A stretch of 64,000 bases of DNA. Source: Kingella negevensis (GTDB lineage: Bacteria > Pseudomonadota > Gammaproteobacteria > Burkholderiales > Neisseriaceae). A program made the position numbers and the translations under genes. The stretch is taken from positions 744,001 through 808,000 of the forward strand of contig NZ_CP123448.1 of the NCBI RefSeq assembly GCF_030177895.1, read 5' to 3'. Under the pieces are notes generated by a model. The model had not been told where the DNA came from. It saw only the letters and a list, made by a program, of their open reading frames with translations, and did not search any database. Within the stretch, counting starts at the first letter, position 1. Each line of letters opens with the position of its first letter. Below are positions 40,498 through 50,187 of the stretch, piece by piece.

Positions 40498-40562
40498 ACT
40501 TTTCAGGCTGCTTTCAATGGAGCGATGGCGGCTCGCCGTCATTTTGCGCCATTGGAAAATCA

Positions 40563-40867
40563 GCTTTTACGCCCAACGTATCGGGCTTAGCTTTACCGTC
40601 CACAATTTCTTGCGCGTTGGCGACTTTCACATCAACCAAATAGCTAGGCTGGGTCAGTCAAACGGCGGAAGCTGTAAACAAAATCTTCTGCGGTAACTGA
40701 GTCGCCATTGCTCCATTTGGCATCGCGCAAGTGGAATGTCCACAATTTGTATCTGCACTATCCCATTTTTCTGCCATGCCGCCAATGGTTTTGCCGTCGT
40801 TGTCGGTAGTCGTTAAACCAAATACCAAACCAAGTGCCAATAATAATGGGGTAGTGCGTAATTTCAT
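40563..40867 (-). pseudogene. Remnant of an OppA/DppA-type peptide-binding protein gene
   Basis: From ATG 40867 the signal peptide MKLRTTPLLLALGLVFG is followed after a deletion by DNDGKTIGGMAEKWD. The frame then changes to LWTFHLRDAKWSNGDSVTAE and DFVYSFRRLTDPA, hallmark sequence of periplasmic oligopeptide-binding proteins. After another break comes YLVDVKVANAQEIVDGKAKP and TLGVKAD. The full gene would be about 1.6 kb; only pieces near the N-terminus survive, so it is not functional. Confidence 0.8.
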
Positions 40868-41117
40868 GGGGAAAATCCTTTGTTGTTTGTGTTGAACGCA
40901 CCGCTTCTGAATGGGCGCTACTTTATGACTAAAGAAACAATATTTAATAAATCTAAACAATCTATCAAGATTTTTTTACGTTTACAATGTAAATTTCAAA
41001 GGTCTTTACATTCTTTCCCACCCATTTTCAGGCTGCATTCCATTGCTTTCCTTGCAAAATTTAACACAATAGGCATAAAATCCCTTCCATCTTTTTTTAC
41101 AAGACAAGGACATCATC

Positions 41118-42218
41118 ATGCCAAAAATCTACAATTTTTCTGCCGGCCCAGCCGTGCTGCCTGAAAGCGTGTTGCAAACCGCCCAGCAAGAAATGCTGGA
41201 CTACAACGGCACAGGTTTTCCCGTGATGACCCTATCGCACCGCTCCGATATTTTCCTGAGCATTTTGCACCACGCCGAACAAGATTTGCGCCAACTGCTG
41301 AACATTCCCAATAATTACAAAATTCTCTTCATGCAAGGCGGCGGCAGCACCCAATTTGAACTCGTTGCCATGAATTTCGCCAACGGCTTCAAACGCATCG
41401 ACAGCGTGATTAGCGGCAACTGGTCGCGCATTGCCCACGAGCAAATGATGAAAGTAACCGACTGCACCATTCACACCGCAGCACACGGCGGCGAGCAATT
41501 CAATTACACCGATTTACCGCAGCCTGAAAACTGGGACATCAGCCCCGATTCCGCCTTTGTGCATTATGTGAGCAACGAAACCGTACACGGCTTGCAATAT
41601 AATCCCGTGCCAAAACTCAGCGCAGACTCACCGCCCATGATTTGCGACATGTCTTCCGATATTTTGTCGCGCCCGATTAATGTAGCAGATTTCGGCGTGA
41701 TTTACGCAGGCGCACAGAAAAACGTCGGGCCAAGCGGCGCAACCATTGTCATCATTCGCGAAGATTTGCTGGAACGCTGCTCCGACAAATTGCCCAACGT
41801 GTGGAATTACCAGCGCTATATAGCCAACAACGGCATGTATAACACCCCAGCCACCTACCCAATTTATATGGCAGGACTGGTGTTCCGTTGGTTGCAAACG
41901 CAAGGTGGTGTAGCAAAAATTGAACAGTTCAACAATCTCAAAGCACAAACGCTATACGACACCATCGACCAAAGCGGCGGCTTCTATCGCAACAACATCG
42001 CCCCACGCGCACGCTCCAAAATGAACGTCATCTTCAACACAGGCAGCGAAGAGTTAGACAAAAAATTCATCTTTGAAGCAGACTTGCGCGGCTTGAAATC
42101 ACTCAAAGGCTACAAAACGCTCGGCGGCATGCGCGCGAGTATTTACAACGCCATGCCATTAGAAGGCGTGCAAGCGTTAGCAGAATTTATGCAAGAATTC
42201 CAACGAAAACACGGTTAG
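41118..42218 (+). CDS. serC: Phosphoserine aminotransferase
   Basis: 366 residues. IYNFSAGPAVLPESVLQTAQ is the family N-terminus. The PLP lysine lies in VIYAGAQKNVGPSG, and MQGGGSTQFELVAMNF and GGMRASIYNAMPLEGV follow. It makes phosphoserine for serine synthesis and acts in pyridoxine synthesis. ATG is 8 bases after AAGGA. Confidence 0.96.
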   Translation: MPKIYNFSAGPAVLPESVLQTAQQEMLDYNGTGFPVMTLSHRSDIFLSILHHAEQDLRQLLNIPNNYKILFMQGGGSTQFELVAMNFANGFKRIDSVISGNWSRIAHEQMMKVTDCTIHTAAHGGEQFNYTDLPQPENWDISPDSAFVHYVSNETVHGLQYNPVPKLSADSPPMICDMSSDILSRPINVADFGVIYAGAQKNVGPSGATIVIIREDLLERCSDKLPNVWNYQRYIANNGMYNTPATYPIYMAGLVFRWLQTQGGVAKIEQFNNLKAQTLYDTIDQSGGFYRNNIAPRARSKMNVIFNTGSEELDKKFIFEADLRGLKSLKGYKTLGGMRASIYNAMPLEGVQALAEFMQEFQRKHG

Positions 42219-42225
42219 GAAAAAT

Positions 42226-42966
42226 ATGTTTACCAGCAAACCCACCCTTGAAACCACACTCAACCACCGCTCAATCCGCAAATTCACTGCGCAGCCAATT
42301 GCGCCCGAATTGCTCGACACGCTGATTCAGGCGGGGCAAATGGCATCATCGTCTAACTTTTTGCAAAACGTCAGCATTATCCGCGTAACCGATTTGGCAA
42401 AACGCGCTCAAATTCGCACCATCTGCATGGGCGGCGGCAAAGGCGGTCATGCTTATGTGGAAGCATGCGCAGAACTGCTGATTTTCTGCGCCGATGTGTC
42501 GCGCCATTTACAGCTTGCACCCGAAGCGCAAATTGACTGGATAGAAGTGCTGCTGATGGGCGCGGTTGATGTGGGGATTTTTGCGCAAAACGTGTTGCTC
42601 ACAGCGGAATCGCTGGGCTTAGGTGGCGTGTTCTTGGGCAGCATTCGCAACGATATGGCGCAAGTGGCGCAGATTTTGACGTTGCCGCGCGGCGTTGTGC
42701 CGATTGTGGGCATGAGTTTGGGGTATCCCGACCAAGAACCGATGCAGCGTCCACGTTTGCCTGCGCGTATGATTGTGTCTGAAAACGCTTTTCAGGCTGC
42801 CAATACAGATGATTTGAATGCCTATAATCAAATGGTTGCGGATTATTATCGTGAACGCAGCCAGCTGGATTTGGATTGGGCGAAACAGATTAGCGGTGCA
42901 CTGTGTCGCGAAGTTCGCCCTGATGTGTTGGCATTTTTGCAGCAACAAGGTTTTGCGAAACGATGA
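42226..42966 (+). CDS. nfsA: NfsA-like FMN NADPH nitroreductase
   Basis: 246 residues. RSIRKFTAQPIAPELLDTLIQAGQMASSSNFLQ, SLGLGGVFLGSIRND and LPRGVVPIVGMSLGYPD are the nitroreductase and NfsA marks. It starts 7 bases after serC, so probably co-transcribed. It reduces nitro compounds and quinones. An in-frame DUS codes AFQAANTDD. Confidence 0.92.
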   Translation: MFTSKPTLETTLNHRSIRKFTAQPIAPELLDTLIQAGQMASSSNFLQNVSIIRVTDLAKRAQIRTICMGGGKGGHAYVEACAELLIFCADVSRHLQLAPEAQIDWIEVLLMGAVDVGIFAQNVLLTAESLGLGGVFLGSIRNDMAQVAQILTLPRGVVPIVGMSLGYPDQEPMQRPRLPARMIVSENAFQAANTDDLNAYNQMVADYYRERSQLDLDWAKQISGALCREVRPDVLAFLQQQGFAKR

Positions 42967-42967
42967 A

Positions 42968-42999
42968 AAAAGCAGCCTGAAAGTGTTTTCAGGCTGCTT
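42968..42999. terminator. DUS-pair terminator
   Basis: AAAGCAGCCTGAAA and TTTCAGGCTGCTT around a 4-base loop, between convergent nfsA and putP. Confidence 0.75.
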
Positions 43000-43004
43000 G
43001 TGTT

Positions 43005-44507
43005 TTATTCCATGTGTTCTTTTTTAAACGCCTCTTCAGCTTGCTCAAAGCGTTTCTCAACTTCCGCATTTGGCTTAGTTGCCAACGAAACCGCAATCGC
43101 CACAATCACGCCAACGATAAAGCCTGGCACCATTTCATAAAGTGCGCTGCCCGTCATCGGTTTCCAAGCCACCACAGTAACCGCTGCCGCCAGCATACCT
43201 GCCAACGCGCCCTGCTCTGTCATGCGTTTCCACACCAAAGACAAAATCACAATCGGGCCAAACGCTGCGCCAAAACCTGCCCACGCATACGAAACCAAGC
43301 CCAGCACTTTGCTGTTTGGATCGGACGCGATAATCATCGCAATGCCAGCCACCGCCAACACCATTAAGCGGCCAATCCACACCAGCTCTTTTTGTGGCGC
43401 ATTTGGGCGCAAGAAACCTTTGTAGAAGTCTTCCGTCACCGCACTTGAGCAGACCAATAATTGTGCCGACAAGGTGGACATTACCGCCGCCAAAATTGCC
43501 GACAAAATCACACCTGCAATCCAAGGGTTGAACAAAATGGTTGTCAGCGCAATGAAAACACGCTCGTGGTCGCCTTTCATGAAAACGGCATCTTCAGGGC
43601 GCATGCCGAAGTAGGCAATCCCAAAATAGCCCACCAACACCGCGCCGCCCAAGCAAGCAATCATCCAAGACATACCAATTCGGCGCGCTTTCACCAAAGA
43701 TTTCACACTGTCAGCCGCCATAAAACGCGCCAAAATGTGCGGTTGTCCGAAATAGCCTAAACCCCACGCCACGCTGGAAATAATGCCGACTACGGTTGTG
43801 CCGTGCAAAAAGTCGCTGTAAAACTTGCCGTTAGCTTGTGCCGCAGCCTGAATCGCGGCTGACATTTCGTCCGCGCCGCCTAAGTTTAAATACACCATCA
43901 CGGGCGTTAAAACGAGGGCAAAAATCATCAAAGTGGCTTGAATAGTATCTGTCCAGCTTACTGCTAAGAAACCGCCGATGAAAGTGTAAATAATTGTGGC
44001 GGCTGCACCGAGCCACATCGCTTGGGTGTAGCTTACTTCAAACAGGCTTTGGAACAATCGCGCCCCTGCCACGACACCTGCCGCACTGTAAACTGTAAAG
44101 AAAAACAAGATGATAGATGCCGACAAAACTTTAATGCTGTGTCCTTTTGCGCCGAAGCGGTGGTAGAAATAATCGGGCAAAGTCATGGCGTTGTTGCAAT
44201 ATTCGGTATGCACGCGCAGTCGCCCTGCAATCAATCGCCAGTTGAGATACGCGCCCAAAACTAAGCCGATTACCACCCAAGATTCGCTCAAGCCTGTGAA
44301 GTAAATCGCGCCAGGCAAACCCATCAACAGCCAACCTGACATATCAGACGCACCTGCGGACATGGCGGTTACGAATGCGCCTAAGCTGCGTCCGCCAAGA
44401 ATATAATCGTCAAAATCGCGCGTGGAAAAATACGCGGCTAAACCAATCAGCAGCACGGCAATTAGGTACACGCTGAATGTGATATACATAGGATTGAAAT
44501 TACCCAT
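43005..44507 (-). CDS. putP: Sodium/proline symporter
   Basis: 500 residues with about 13 membrane spans (solute:sodium symporter family). GGRSLGAFVTAMSAGASDMSGWLLMGLPGA holds the sodium-site serines, followed by GLVLGAYLNWRLIAGRLR, GYFGQPHILARFMA and LSAILAAVMSTLSAQLLV. It takes up proline with Na+. No putA is nearby. Confidence 0.94.
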   Translation of the reverse strand: MGNFNPMYITFSVYLIAVLLIGLAAYFSTRDFDDYILGGRSLGAFVTAMSAGASDMSGWLLMGLPGAIYFTGLSESWVVIGLVLGAYLNWRLIAGRLRVHTEYCNNAMTLPDYFYHRFGAKGHSIKVLSASIILFFFTVYSAAGVVAGARLFQSLFEVSYTQAMWLGAAATIIYTFIGGFLAVSWTDTIQATLMIFALVLTPVMVYLNLGGADEMSAAIQAAAQANGKFYSDFLHGTTVVGIISSVAWGLGYFGQPHILARFMAADSVKSLVKARRIGMSWMIACLGGAVLVGYFGIAYFGMRPEDAVFMKGDHERVFIALTTILFNPWIAGVILSAILAAVMSTLSAQLLVCSSAVTEDFYKGFLRPNAPQKELVWIGRLMVLAVAGIAMIIASDPNSKVLGLVSYAWAGFGAAFGPIVILSLVWKRMTEQGALAGMLAAAVTVVAWKPMTGSALYEMVPGFIVGVIVAIAVSLATKPNAEVEKRFEQAEEAFKKEHME

Positions 44508-44547
44508 GAATATTTCCTTTCGTTAAATACGCTGAGAAACTTAATAC

Positions 44548-44616
44548 GTAGGTTGGATACTTGTATCCAACAATTATCCAATCTGGCGAAATGTTGGATT
44601 CGAGAATCCAACCTAC
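44548..44616. repeat. Pair of GTAGGTTGGATAC/GTTGGATTC palindromes
   Basis: GTAGGTTGGATAC-TT-GTATCCAAC at 44548, then GTTGGATTCG-A-GAATCCAACCTAC ending at 44616. The outer arms GTAGGTTGGAT and ATCCAACCTAC also pair. It lies upstream of putP with several DUS copies to its right (44645-44720). Confidence 0.8.
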
Positions 44617-44765
44617 AATAAAAATTTCACAGACAAGCCATTATTTTCAGGCTGCATTTCACACGCAGCCTGAAATATTATAAAAGCAGCCTGAAACTTT
44701 ATATTTCTGTTTCAGGCTGCGGTTGATTGAGTTTATATATGATTTTACAAAATCTTGCAAACAAT

Positions 44766-45347
44766 TTAACCCACGCGATAAAACGCCAAACTGCCGAGCA
44801 AATTCGGCAAATATTCCACGCGTTTACCGCCAGCCATTACGGTGCGTTCAAGCACATTGATGTTGTTTTGCGCGCACAAGCGGTCAAAATCTTGCAGCGT
44901 ACACCAATGAATATTGGGCGTGTTGTACCACTGATACGGCATGCGTTCGCTAACGGGCATGTGTCCGAGCAGCGCAATTTGGAAGCGGTTGCGCCAGTAG
45001 CCGAAGTTCGGGAACGACACAATCGCTTGTTTTGCCACGCGAGTTAAGTCGCGCAAAATGGTTTCGGTGTTTTGCATGGCTTGAATGGTTTGGCTCAGCA
45101 CAATCACGTCAAAACTGTTGTCGCCAAATGCGGACAATCCTTGTTCTAAGTCTGCTTGAATCACGTTTACGCCACGTTCTATCGCAGCCTGAACGCCATC
45201 TACGGCAATTTCTACGCCGTAGCCTGTGCAGTTTTTGTTGCGCATCAGGGCTTCTAATAATTCGCCCTTGCCGCAGCCCAAATCTAGCACATGGGCGTTT
45301 TGCGGAATCCAGTCGTAAATCAGTTGTAAATCGTCTCTTAATTTCAT
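44766..45347 (-). CDS. metW: Methionine biosynthesis protein MetW
   Basis: 193 residues with a SAM motif (VLDLGCGKGELLEALM) and the MetW marks KQAIVSFPNFGYWRNR and PYQWYNTPNIHWCTLQDF. MetW supports MetX acetyltransferase activity. It lies downstream of metX on the same strand with one small gene between. Confidence 0.94.
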   Translation of the reverse strand: MKLRDDLQLIYDWIPQNAHVLDLGCGKGELLEALMRNKNCTGYGVEIAVDGVQAAIERGVNVIQADLEQGLSAFGDNSFDVIVLSQTIQAMQNTETILRDLTRVAKQAIVSFPNFGYWRNRFQIALLGHMPVSERMPYQWYNTPNIHWCTLQDFDRLCAQNNINVLERTVMAGGKRVEYLPNLLGSLAFYRVG

Positions 45348-45416
45348 GGTTTTTGTCTTTTTTAATTAGTTTGTTTTCAGGCTGCGAAATCGGGCATAAA
45401 TGCACCGACCTACACG

Positions 45417-45746
45417 TTACTTAACTAGCACCCAGCCTTCTTCACGGTTTCGCCAAGTTAAAAACGGCGGCGTGTAACCATCTTGAAAACGGATTTCATA
45501 TTGATTGTTACCAATGGGAACAAAATTCGGCTGCCAACCTTGTTGATTGTGATGAAAACCAAGCGGTAATAATTCCGCTTCCGTGTTGGCAGGCAAACGC
45601 CCGTTTTTTTGCTGAAACTGCTCAATATTGGCGATGATTTTATTGCCCATTTCAATGTCTTTTTGTCGCCGCCATTCCATTGGGATATGGATGTACGCCA
45701 CAGCAATCAACACCAGCGCAGTCAAGCCAATCAGCCACTCTTTCAT
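45417..45746 (-). CDS. Small membrane-anchored protein between metX and metW
   Basis: 109 residues: one N-terminal membrane span ([18 protein letters not shown]), then a pilin-like helix [22 protein letters not shown] and a beta-rich end ([17 protein letters not shown]). The pattern recalls small pseudopilin-like proteins ([13 protein letters not shown]) but lacks a prepilin cleavage site. Its ATG overlaps the metX stop by 4 bp, so it is coupled. Function unknown. Confidence 0.75.
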   Translation of the reverse strand: MKEWLIGLTALVLIAVAYIHIPMEWRRQKDIEMGNKIIANIEQFQQKNGRLPANTEAELLPLGFHHNQQGWQPNFVPIGNNQYEIRFQDGYTPPFLTWRNREEGWVLVK

Positions 45747-46873
45747 ACGCTCACCTGAATATTTTTCATATACGCGCGGACGGCGTTCATATAAGCCGCG
45801 TCGTCCATCAAAAAGGCATCATGCCCAAATTGTGATTCCACTTCCACATATTGCACGGTTTTGCGCGATGCCACCAACGCTTGTACGATTTCGCGTGAAC
45901 GCTCGGGCGAAAAACGCCAGTCGCTGCTGAAGCTGGCGATGAAAAATTTGCTTTTCACATTCGCTAACGCAGCCTGTAAATCGTCGCCGTGTTCCGCCGC
46001 AGGGTCAAAATAATCCAAGGCTTTGGTCATCAATAAATAAGTGTTCGCATCAAAAGTTTCGGCGAATTTATTGCCTTGATAACGCAGATAACTTTCTACT
46101 TCAAAATCAATATCATAATTGTATTGATATTCGCCGTTTCGCAGGGTACGACCAAATTTTTCGCCTAAACCGTGTTCGGCTAAATAAGTGATGTGTCCCA
46201 TCATGCGCGCAATTTTTAAACCGCGACGCGGCTTGGTTTCGTTCGCCAAATAGTTGCCTTCAAAAAATTCGGGGTCTGTGAGCATGGCTTGACGTGCCAC
46301 GTCATTGAACGCGATGTTTTGCGTGCTTAATTTGGGTGCGGACGCAATCACCAGTGCGTGTTTGACGCGTTCAGGAAAATCAATCGCCCACTGCAAGGCT
46401 TGCATGCCACCCAGCGAACCGCCAACTACCGCCGCCCATTGCTCAATCCCCAAAGTGTCGGCGAGCATGGCTTGGCTGCGTACCCAGTCGCGCACGGTAA
46501 CTAGGGGAAAATCTGCGCCGTAAATTTTGCCTGTTTCGGGATTGATGCTGGTTGGACCTGTACTGCCTGCGCAACCACCTAAATTGTTCAGCACGACGAC
46601 AAAAAATTTATTGGTGTCAATCGGTTTGCCTGCGCCAATCATGTTGTCCCACCAGCCTGCGTGTTTGTCGCTTGGACTGTGGCGACCTGCGGCGTGATGT
46701 GTGCCTGACAGGGCGTGGCAAATCAAAATGGCGTTGTCTTTTTGGGCGTTCAGGCTGCCGTAGGTTTCGGTAATCAAATCAAAACGGGGCAAGGTTTTGC
46801 CGTTTTGCAGCGTAAAAGGTTGCTCAAAGGCAATGGTTTTGGGTTGGACAATGGTGGTGCTGGTTACTGACAT
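45743..46873 (-). CDS. metX: Homoserine O-acetyltransferase
   Basis: 376 residues from ATG 46873; the upstream in-frame extension is DUS-rich and lacks homology marks. [15 protein letters not shown] and [21 protein letters not shown] hold the nucleophilic Ser. The catalytic Asp and His are in [15 protein letters not shown] and [13 protein letters not shown]. First step of methionine synthesis from homoserine. Confidence 0.95.
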   Translation of the reverse strand: MSVTSTTIVQPKTIAFEQPFTLQNGKTLPRFDLITETYGSLNAQKDNAILICHALSGTHHAAGRHSPSDKHAGWWDNMIGAGKPIDTNKFFVVVLNNLGGCAGSTGPTSINPETGKIYGADFPLVTVRDWVRSQAMLADTLGIEQWAAVVGGSLGGMQALQWAIDFPERVKHALVIASAPKLSTQNIAFNDVARQAMLTDPEFFEGNYLANETKPRRGLKIARMMGHITYLAEHGLGEKFGRTLRNGEYQYNYDIDFEVESYLRYQGNKFAETFDANTYLLMTKALDYFDPAAEHGDDLQAALANVKSKFFIASFSSDWRFSPERSREIVQALVASRKTVQYVEVESQFGHDAFLMDDAAYMNAVRAYMKNIQVSV

Positions 46874-46969
46874 AATCTGTGTTTCATTTGTGAATTTTTG
46901 ATAAGAGATTATAACGCTGTTTGGGTTTTCAGGCTGCCAAATGCGTTTAAAAACGTTTACAATGGTTGA

Positions 46970-47179
46970 ATGATGAGTCAATTTTTTCGTACGGTTAAAC
47001 CGCTTGTTTTTCATACTCTTTTAGATACGTTGTTCTTTTATTTGATGTATTCGCGTATTACGGAAAATATTTTTGCGATTGCGCTGTGTATTTTCGTGAT
47101 TTACGCAATTTATCAATTTAACAAGTTTTTGTTCTTGCTGACGTATCTTGTTTTTTATGCAGCCTGTTTGTTTTTTTAA
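46970..47179 (+). CDS. Possible small membrane protein
   Basis: 69 residues or 68 from the second ATG, strongly hydrophobic with two spans ([34 protein letters not shown]). There is no clear ribosome site and no family I recognise. It is divergent from metX and fills the gap to the fRMsr gene. It may not be real. Confidence 0.35.
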   Translation: MMSQFFRTVKPLVFHTLLDTLFFYLMYSRITENIFAIALCIFVIYAIYQFNKFLFLLTYLVFYAACLFF

Positions 47180-47212
47180 AACGGTTTTCAGGCTGCGATT
47201 TATCGTGTCAAT

Positions 47213-47719
47213 TCATGCCAATTCAGGCACATTTAACAATTCTGTCAAACTATCGCACACTAAACGCAAATAATGCGCGTCCGTGTCATCAAACGTAGCA
47301 ATTTCCGTGTGGTCAATATCCAGCACGCCCACAATCTCGCCGCGTTTATTGTAAACAGGCAACACAATTTCTGATTGCGACAGAGCCGAACATGCAATGT
47401 GGTCTGGGTGTGCGTTCACATCTTTCACGACCATAATCTCATTTCGCGCCCAAGATTGACCACACACACCACGCCCTTTCGCAATGCGCGTGCAAGCAAT
47501 TGTCCCTTGAAATGGCGCAAGAATCAGCTCGTCGCCTGTCTTGTTTACCAGATAAAAGCCCACCCAAAACCAGCCAAAATGCTCTTTCAACACCGCGCAA
47601 GTGTTCGCCAAAGTGGCAATAAACAAATCAGAATCCGCCGCCATTACCGCGCGTAACTGCGGCAGCAATTCCTCATATTTTTCTGATTTAGATTGAACCG
47701 AAGAATGAATTTCATACAT
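47213..47719 (-). CDS. Free methionine-R-sulfoxide reductase (GAF domain)
   Basis: 168 residues, a stand-alone GAF domain. FGWFWVGFYLV, PFQGTIACTRIAKGRGVCGQSW and ACSALSQSEIVLPVY contain the three conserved cysteines of fRMsr (YebR). LDIDHTEIATFDDTD is also conserved. It reduces free methionine sulfoxide. It fits the oxidative-stress theme but is not beside the sigma factor. Confidence 0.9.
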   Translation of the reverse strand: MYEIHSSVQSKSEKYEELLPQLRAVMAADSDLFIATLANTCAVLKEHFGWFWVGFYLVNKTGDELILAPFQGTIACTRIAKGRGVCGQSWARNEIMVVKDVNAHPDHIACSALSQSEIVLPVYNKRGEIVGVLDIDHTEIATFDDTDAHYLRLVCDSLTELLNVPELA

Positions 47720-47781
47720 AATAATACTCCTAAATAACTAGGCAGCCTGAAAAAGCAAATTCTAACCTAACTTCACAAACT

Positions 47782-48669
47782 ATGTTCCCCATTTTCGCCC
47801 TCACACGCCCCAGAACCCTACCGCTTGCCGTCGCCACCGTCATCAGCGCACACGCATTAGCCTATCAGCAAAACCACTTTAACTGGCACACATTCGCCCT
47901 ATCCCTACTCACCGTCCTACTGTTGCAAATCACATCAAACATCGCCAACGACTACGGCGATGGCATACGCGGCACAGACACCCACCGCGCCGCCCACGCC
48001 CCAAAACGCTACAGCGTTGCCAGCGCACAGAACGCACACGCCGTCAAACGCTATCTCATCATCGCCGTTATCGCCAGCATAATCAGCGGCATCGCCCTAT
48101 TAAGCAGCAGCCTGAAAACCACCCACGACTGGTTCATTTTCCTACTGCTCGGCGCAACCGCCCTCATCGCCGCGCTCACCTACACCATCGGGCGATACGC
48201 CTACGGTTATTATGCACTCGGCGAAGTTGCCGTATTTCTCACATTCGGCTGGCTCGGCACACTCGGCAACTATTATCTGCAAACCCACAGCTACCACCCC
48301 AGCCTGCTTCTCCCAGCCACAGGTAGCGGATTACTCGCCGCTGCCGTGCTGCACATCAACAATATCCGCGACCGCCAAAGCGACCTCATTGCAGGCAAAC
48401 GCACACTCGCCAACTATTGCAGTTTTTCAGGCAGCCTGAAACTGCAAAAAACCTTCTTGCTGACCGCATTCGCGTGTTACGCACTGTATGGTTTTATCGC
48501 ATGGCAAAGCGCGTTATCGCTTGCCAGTTTGCCTTTGGTTTGGCGACATATTTGCCGATTGAACCACGCAAACAATGAAGCACAAGCAGGGCAAGAACTC
48601 GCCGTAGTCGTCAAAATTCATTTTTGCGCGAATAGCTTGTTTGCGGTTGGGCTAATTCTGTTTTCTTAA
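47782..48669 (+). CDS. menA: MenA-like prenyltransferase (UbiA family)
   Basis: 295 residues with about eight membrane spans. SNIANDYGDGIRGTDTH is the first Asp motif (NDYxDxxxGxD), and NNIRDRQSDLIAGKRTLA the second. This pattern fits 1,4-dihydroxy-2-naphthoate prenyltransferase rather than UbiA. No other men genes are in view, so the naphthoate role is inferred. Confidence 0.85.
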   Translation: MFPIFALTRPRTLPLAVATVISAHALAYQQNHFNWHTFALSLLTVLLLQITSNIANDYGDGIRGTDTHRAAHAPKRYSVASAQNAHAVKRYLIIAVIASIISGIALLSSSLKTTHDWFIFLLLGATALIAALTYTIGRYAYGYYALGEVAVFLTFGWLGTLGNYYLQTHSYHPSLLLPATGSGLLAAAVLHINNIRDRQSDLIAGKRTLANYCSFSGSLKLQKTFLLTAFACYALYGFIAWQSALSLASLPLVWRHICRLNHANNEAQAGQELAVVVKIHFCANSLFAVGLILFS

Positions 48670-48692
48670 CCGTGTCCAACAAAGGAACCACC

Positions 48693-48965
48693 ATAAACAA
48701 ATCCCTTATTCAAAAAATGCGCTCACACACCACCAAACCGCACAATTTACTGGCGATTTCCTTTATGGTATAGGAGCTAATTGCCATTGAAGGCGCTTGG
48801 TTCACCGAAATTTTCATCAAGCCAAAAGTATCAACCGAAGATTTCCCCACCATAGACATGATTAACCAAGCCATTCATTTTCTGATTTTATATCCCAGCA
48901 TTATGAAATTTTTTGGTATGGATTTTTCATTCATCGCCCAGTTTTTCAAGCGAAACAAATCATAA
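48693..48965 (+). pseudogene. Small unknown gene with ATA start and in-frame TAG
   Basis: AAAGGA sits 6 bases before ATA at 48693, where ATG is expected. The frame reads INKSLIQKMRSHTTKPHNLL, meets TAG at 48771-48773 and continues ELIAIEGAWFTEIFIKPKV to FSFIAQFFKRNKS and TAA. The parts are coherent in one frame, so this looks like a recently dead small gene. No family recognised. Confidence 0.55.
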
Positions 48966-49074
48966 ACTTTCAGGCTGCGTTTTCTATTACAATCGCAGCC
49001 TGAAAAATATCCAATAAAACTTTTAGGCTGCAAATCCCAAACGCAGCCTGAAAACGCAACAACGAAAGCCCCAA

Positions 49075-49995
49075 ATGACCCCAACCAAACCCCAAAAACG
49101 CCCCATTAACGGCGTATTATTGTTAGACAAACCCATCGGCTTAAGCAGCAACACCGCCCTGCAAAAAGCCCGCCGTCTCTACCGCGCCGAAAAAGCAGGA
49201 CACACAGGCGTACTCGACCCACTCGCCAGCGGCTTATTGCCCGTGTGTTTTGGCGAAGCCACCAAATTCGCCCAATATCTTTTGGACGCAGACAAAGCCT
49301 ACACCGCCACGATCAAACTCGGCGAAGCCACCACCACAGGCGACTCAGAAGGCGAAGTCATCGACACTGCCCGCAGCGACATCAGTGCAGCCGAGTTTCA
49401 GGCTGCCTGTACCGCGCTCACAGGCGATATTCGCCAAGTGCCACCCATGTTTTCCGCGCTCAAACACGAAGGCAAACCACTTTATGAATACGCACGCAAA
49501 GGCATTGTGATTGAACGCAAACCGCGCGATATCACGATTTATTCCATTGAAATCACAGAATTTTCCGCGCCAAAAGCAGTGATAGACGTGCGTTGCAGCA
49601 AAGGCACATACATTCGCACACTCAGCGAAGACATAGCCAAGCACATCGGCACATTTGCCCATTTAACAGGCTTGCGCCGTACGTCCACCGCAGGGTTTAA
49701 CATCGCGCAAACACACACGCTAGAAGCCATCGAATCGCAGCCTGAAAATAAACGCGACAACTGGCTTTTGCCGTGCGATGTATTGGTGCAACATTTGCCG
49801 CGCGTGGAACTGGACGGCGAAAGCGTCAAAAAACTGCGCTTTGGGCAAGCCGCGCCATTTACAGCAACTGATTTACCCAGCAACACGCCGCTTCGCGCTT
49901 ATGCAACTGACGGCGAATTTATTGGTTTAGTGGAATATTTCAGTCATCATCAATGCTTGAAAGTGGTGCGTTTGATGAATACCAACGCAACCTGA
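49075..49995 (+). CDS. truB: tRNA pseudouridine-55 synthase
   Basis: 306 residues. INGVLLLDKPIGLSSNTALQKA and KAGHTGVLDPLASGLLPVCFGEATKFAQ hold the catalytic Asp. RCSKGTYIRTLSEDIA follows, with a C-terminal PUA-like part. It makes psi55 in tRNA. A DUS inside codes AEFQAACTAL. Confidence 0.96.
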   Translation: MTPTKPQKRPINGVLLLDKPIGLSSNTALQKARRLYRAEKAGHTGVLDPLASGLLPVCFGEATKFAQYLLDADKAYTATIKLGEATTTGDSEGEVIDTARSDISAAEFQAACTALTGDIRQVPPMFSALKHEGKPLYEYARKGIVIERKPRDITIYSIEITEFSAPKAVIDVRCSKGTYIRTLSEDIAKHIGTFAHLTGLRRTSTAGFNIAQTHTLEAIESQPENKRDNWLLPCDVLVQHLPRVELDGESVKKLRFGQAAPFTATDLPSNTPLRAYATDGEFIGLVEYFSHHQCLKVVRLMNTNAT

Positions 49996-49999
49996 AAAA

Positions 50000-50033
50000 C
50001 AAAGCAGCCTGAAACTATTTTCAGGCTGCTTTT
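50000..50033. terminator. DUS-pair terminator of truB
   Basis: AAAGCAGCCTGAAA-CTA-TTTTCAGGCTGCTTTTTTA, 5 bases after the truB stop. Confidence 0.8.
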
Positions 50034-50128
50034 TTATTCATTTGTCAAAAAAATATCCATTCCCATCTTTAACTAAATAAAATCAATACTTTTTGATAAT
50101 TTATGTAAAATTAACTGAATTACTCTAC

Positions 50129-50180
50129 AACAGCGTTATACTGTGGCAAAATAATATTAATTCCCTACAACCTTTTGGAG
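50129..50180 (+). promoter_or_regulatory. Probable promoter and ribosome site of the lipoprotein gene
   Basis: TTATACTG (a TATACT-type -10, about 50135-50140) and TTGGAG at 50175-50180 precede the ATG at 50188. The AT-rich gap upstream (50034-50130) shows no clear Fur box. Confidence 0.4.
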
Positions 50181-50187
50181 AAACAAA

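Noticed and set aside
50041-50120. Fur box upstream of the lipoprotein
   Set aside because: TTGATAATTTATG has only partial similarity to the Fur consensus; not enough for a call.
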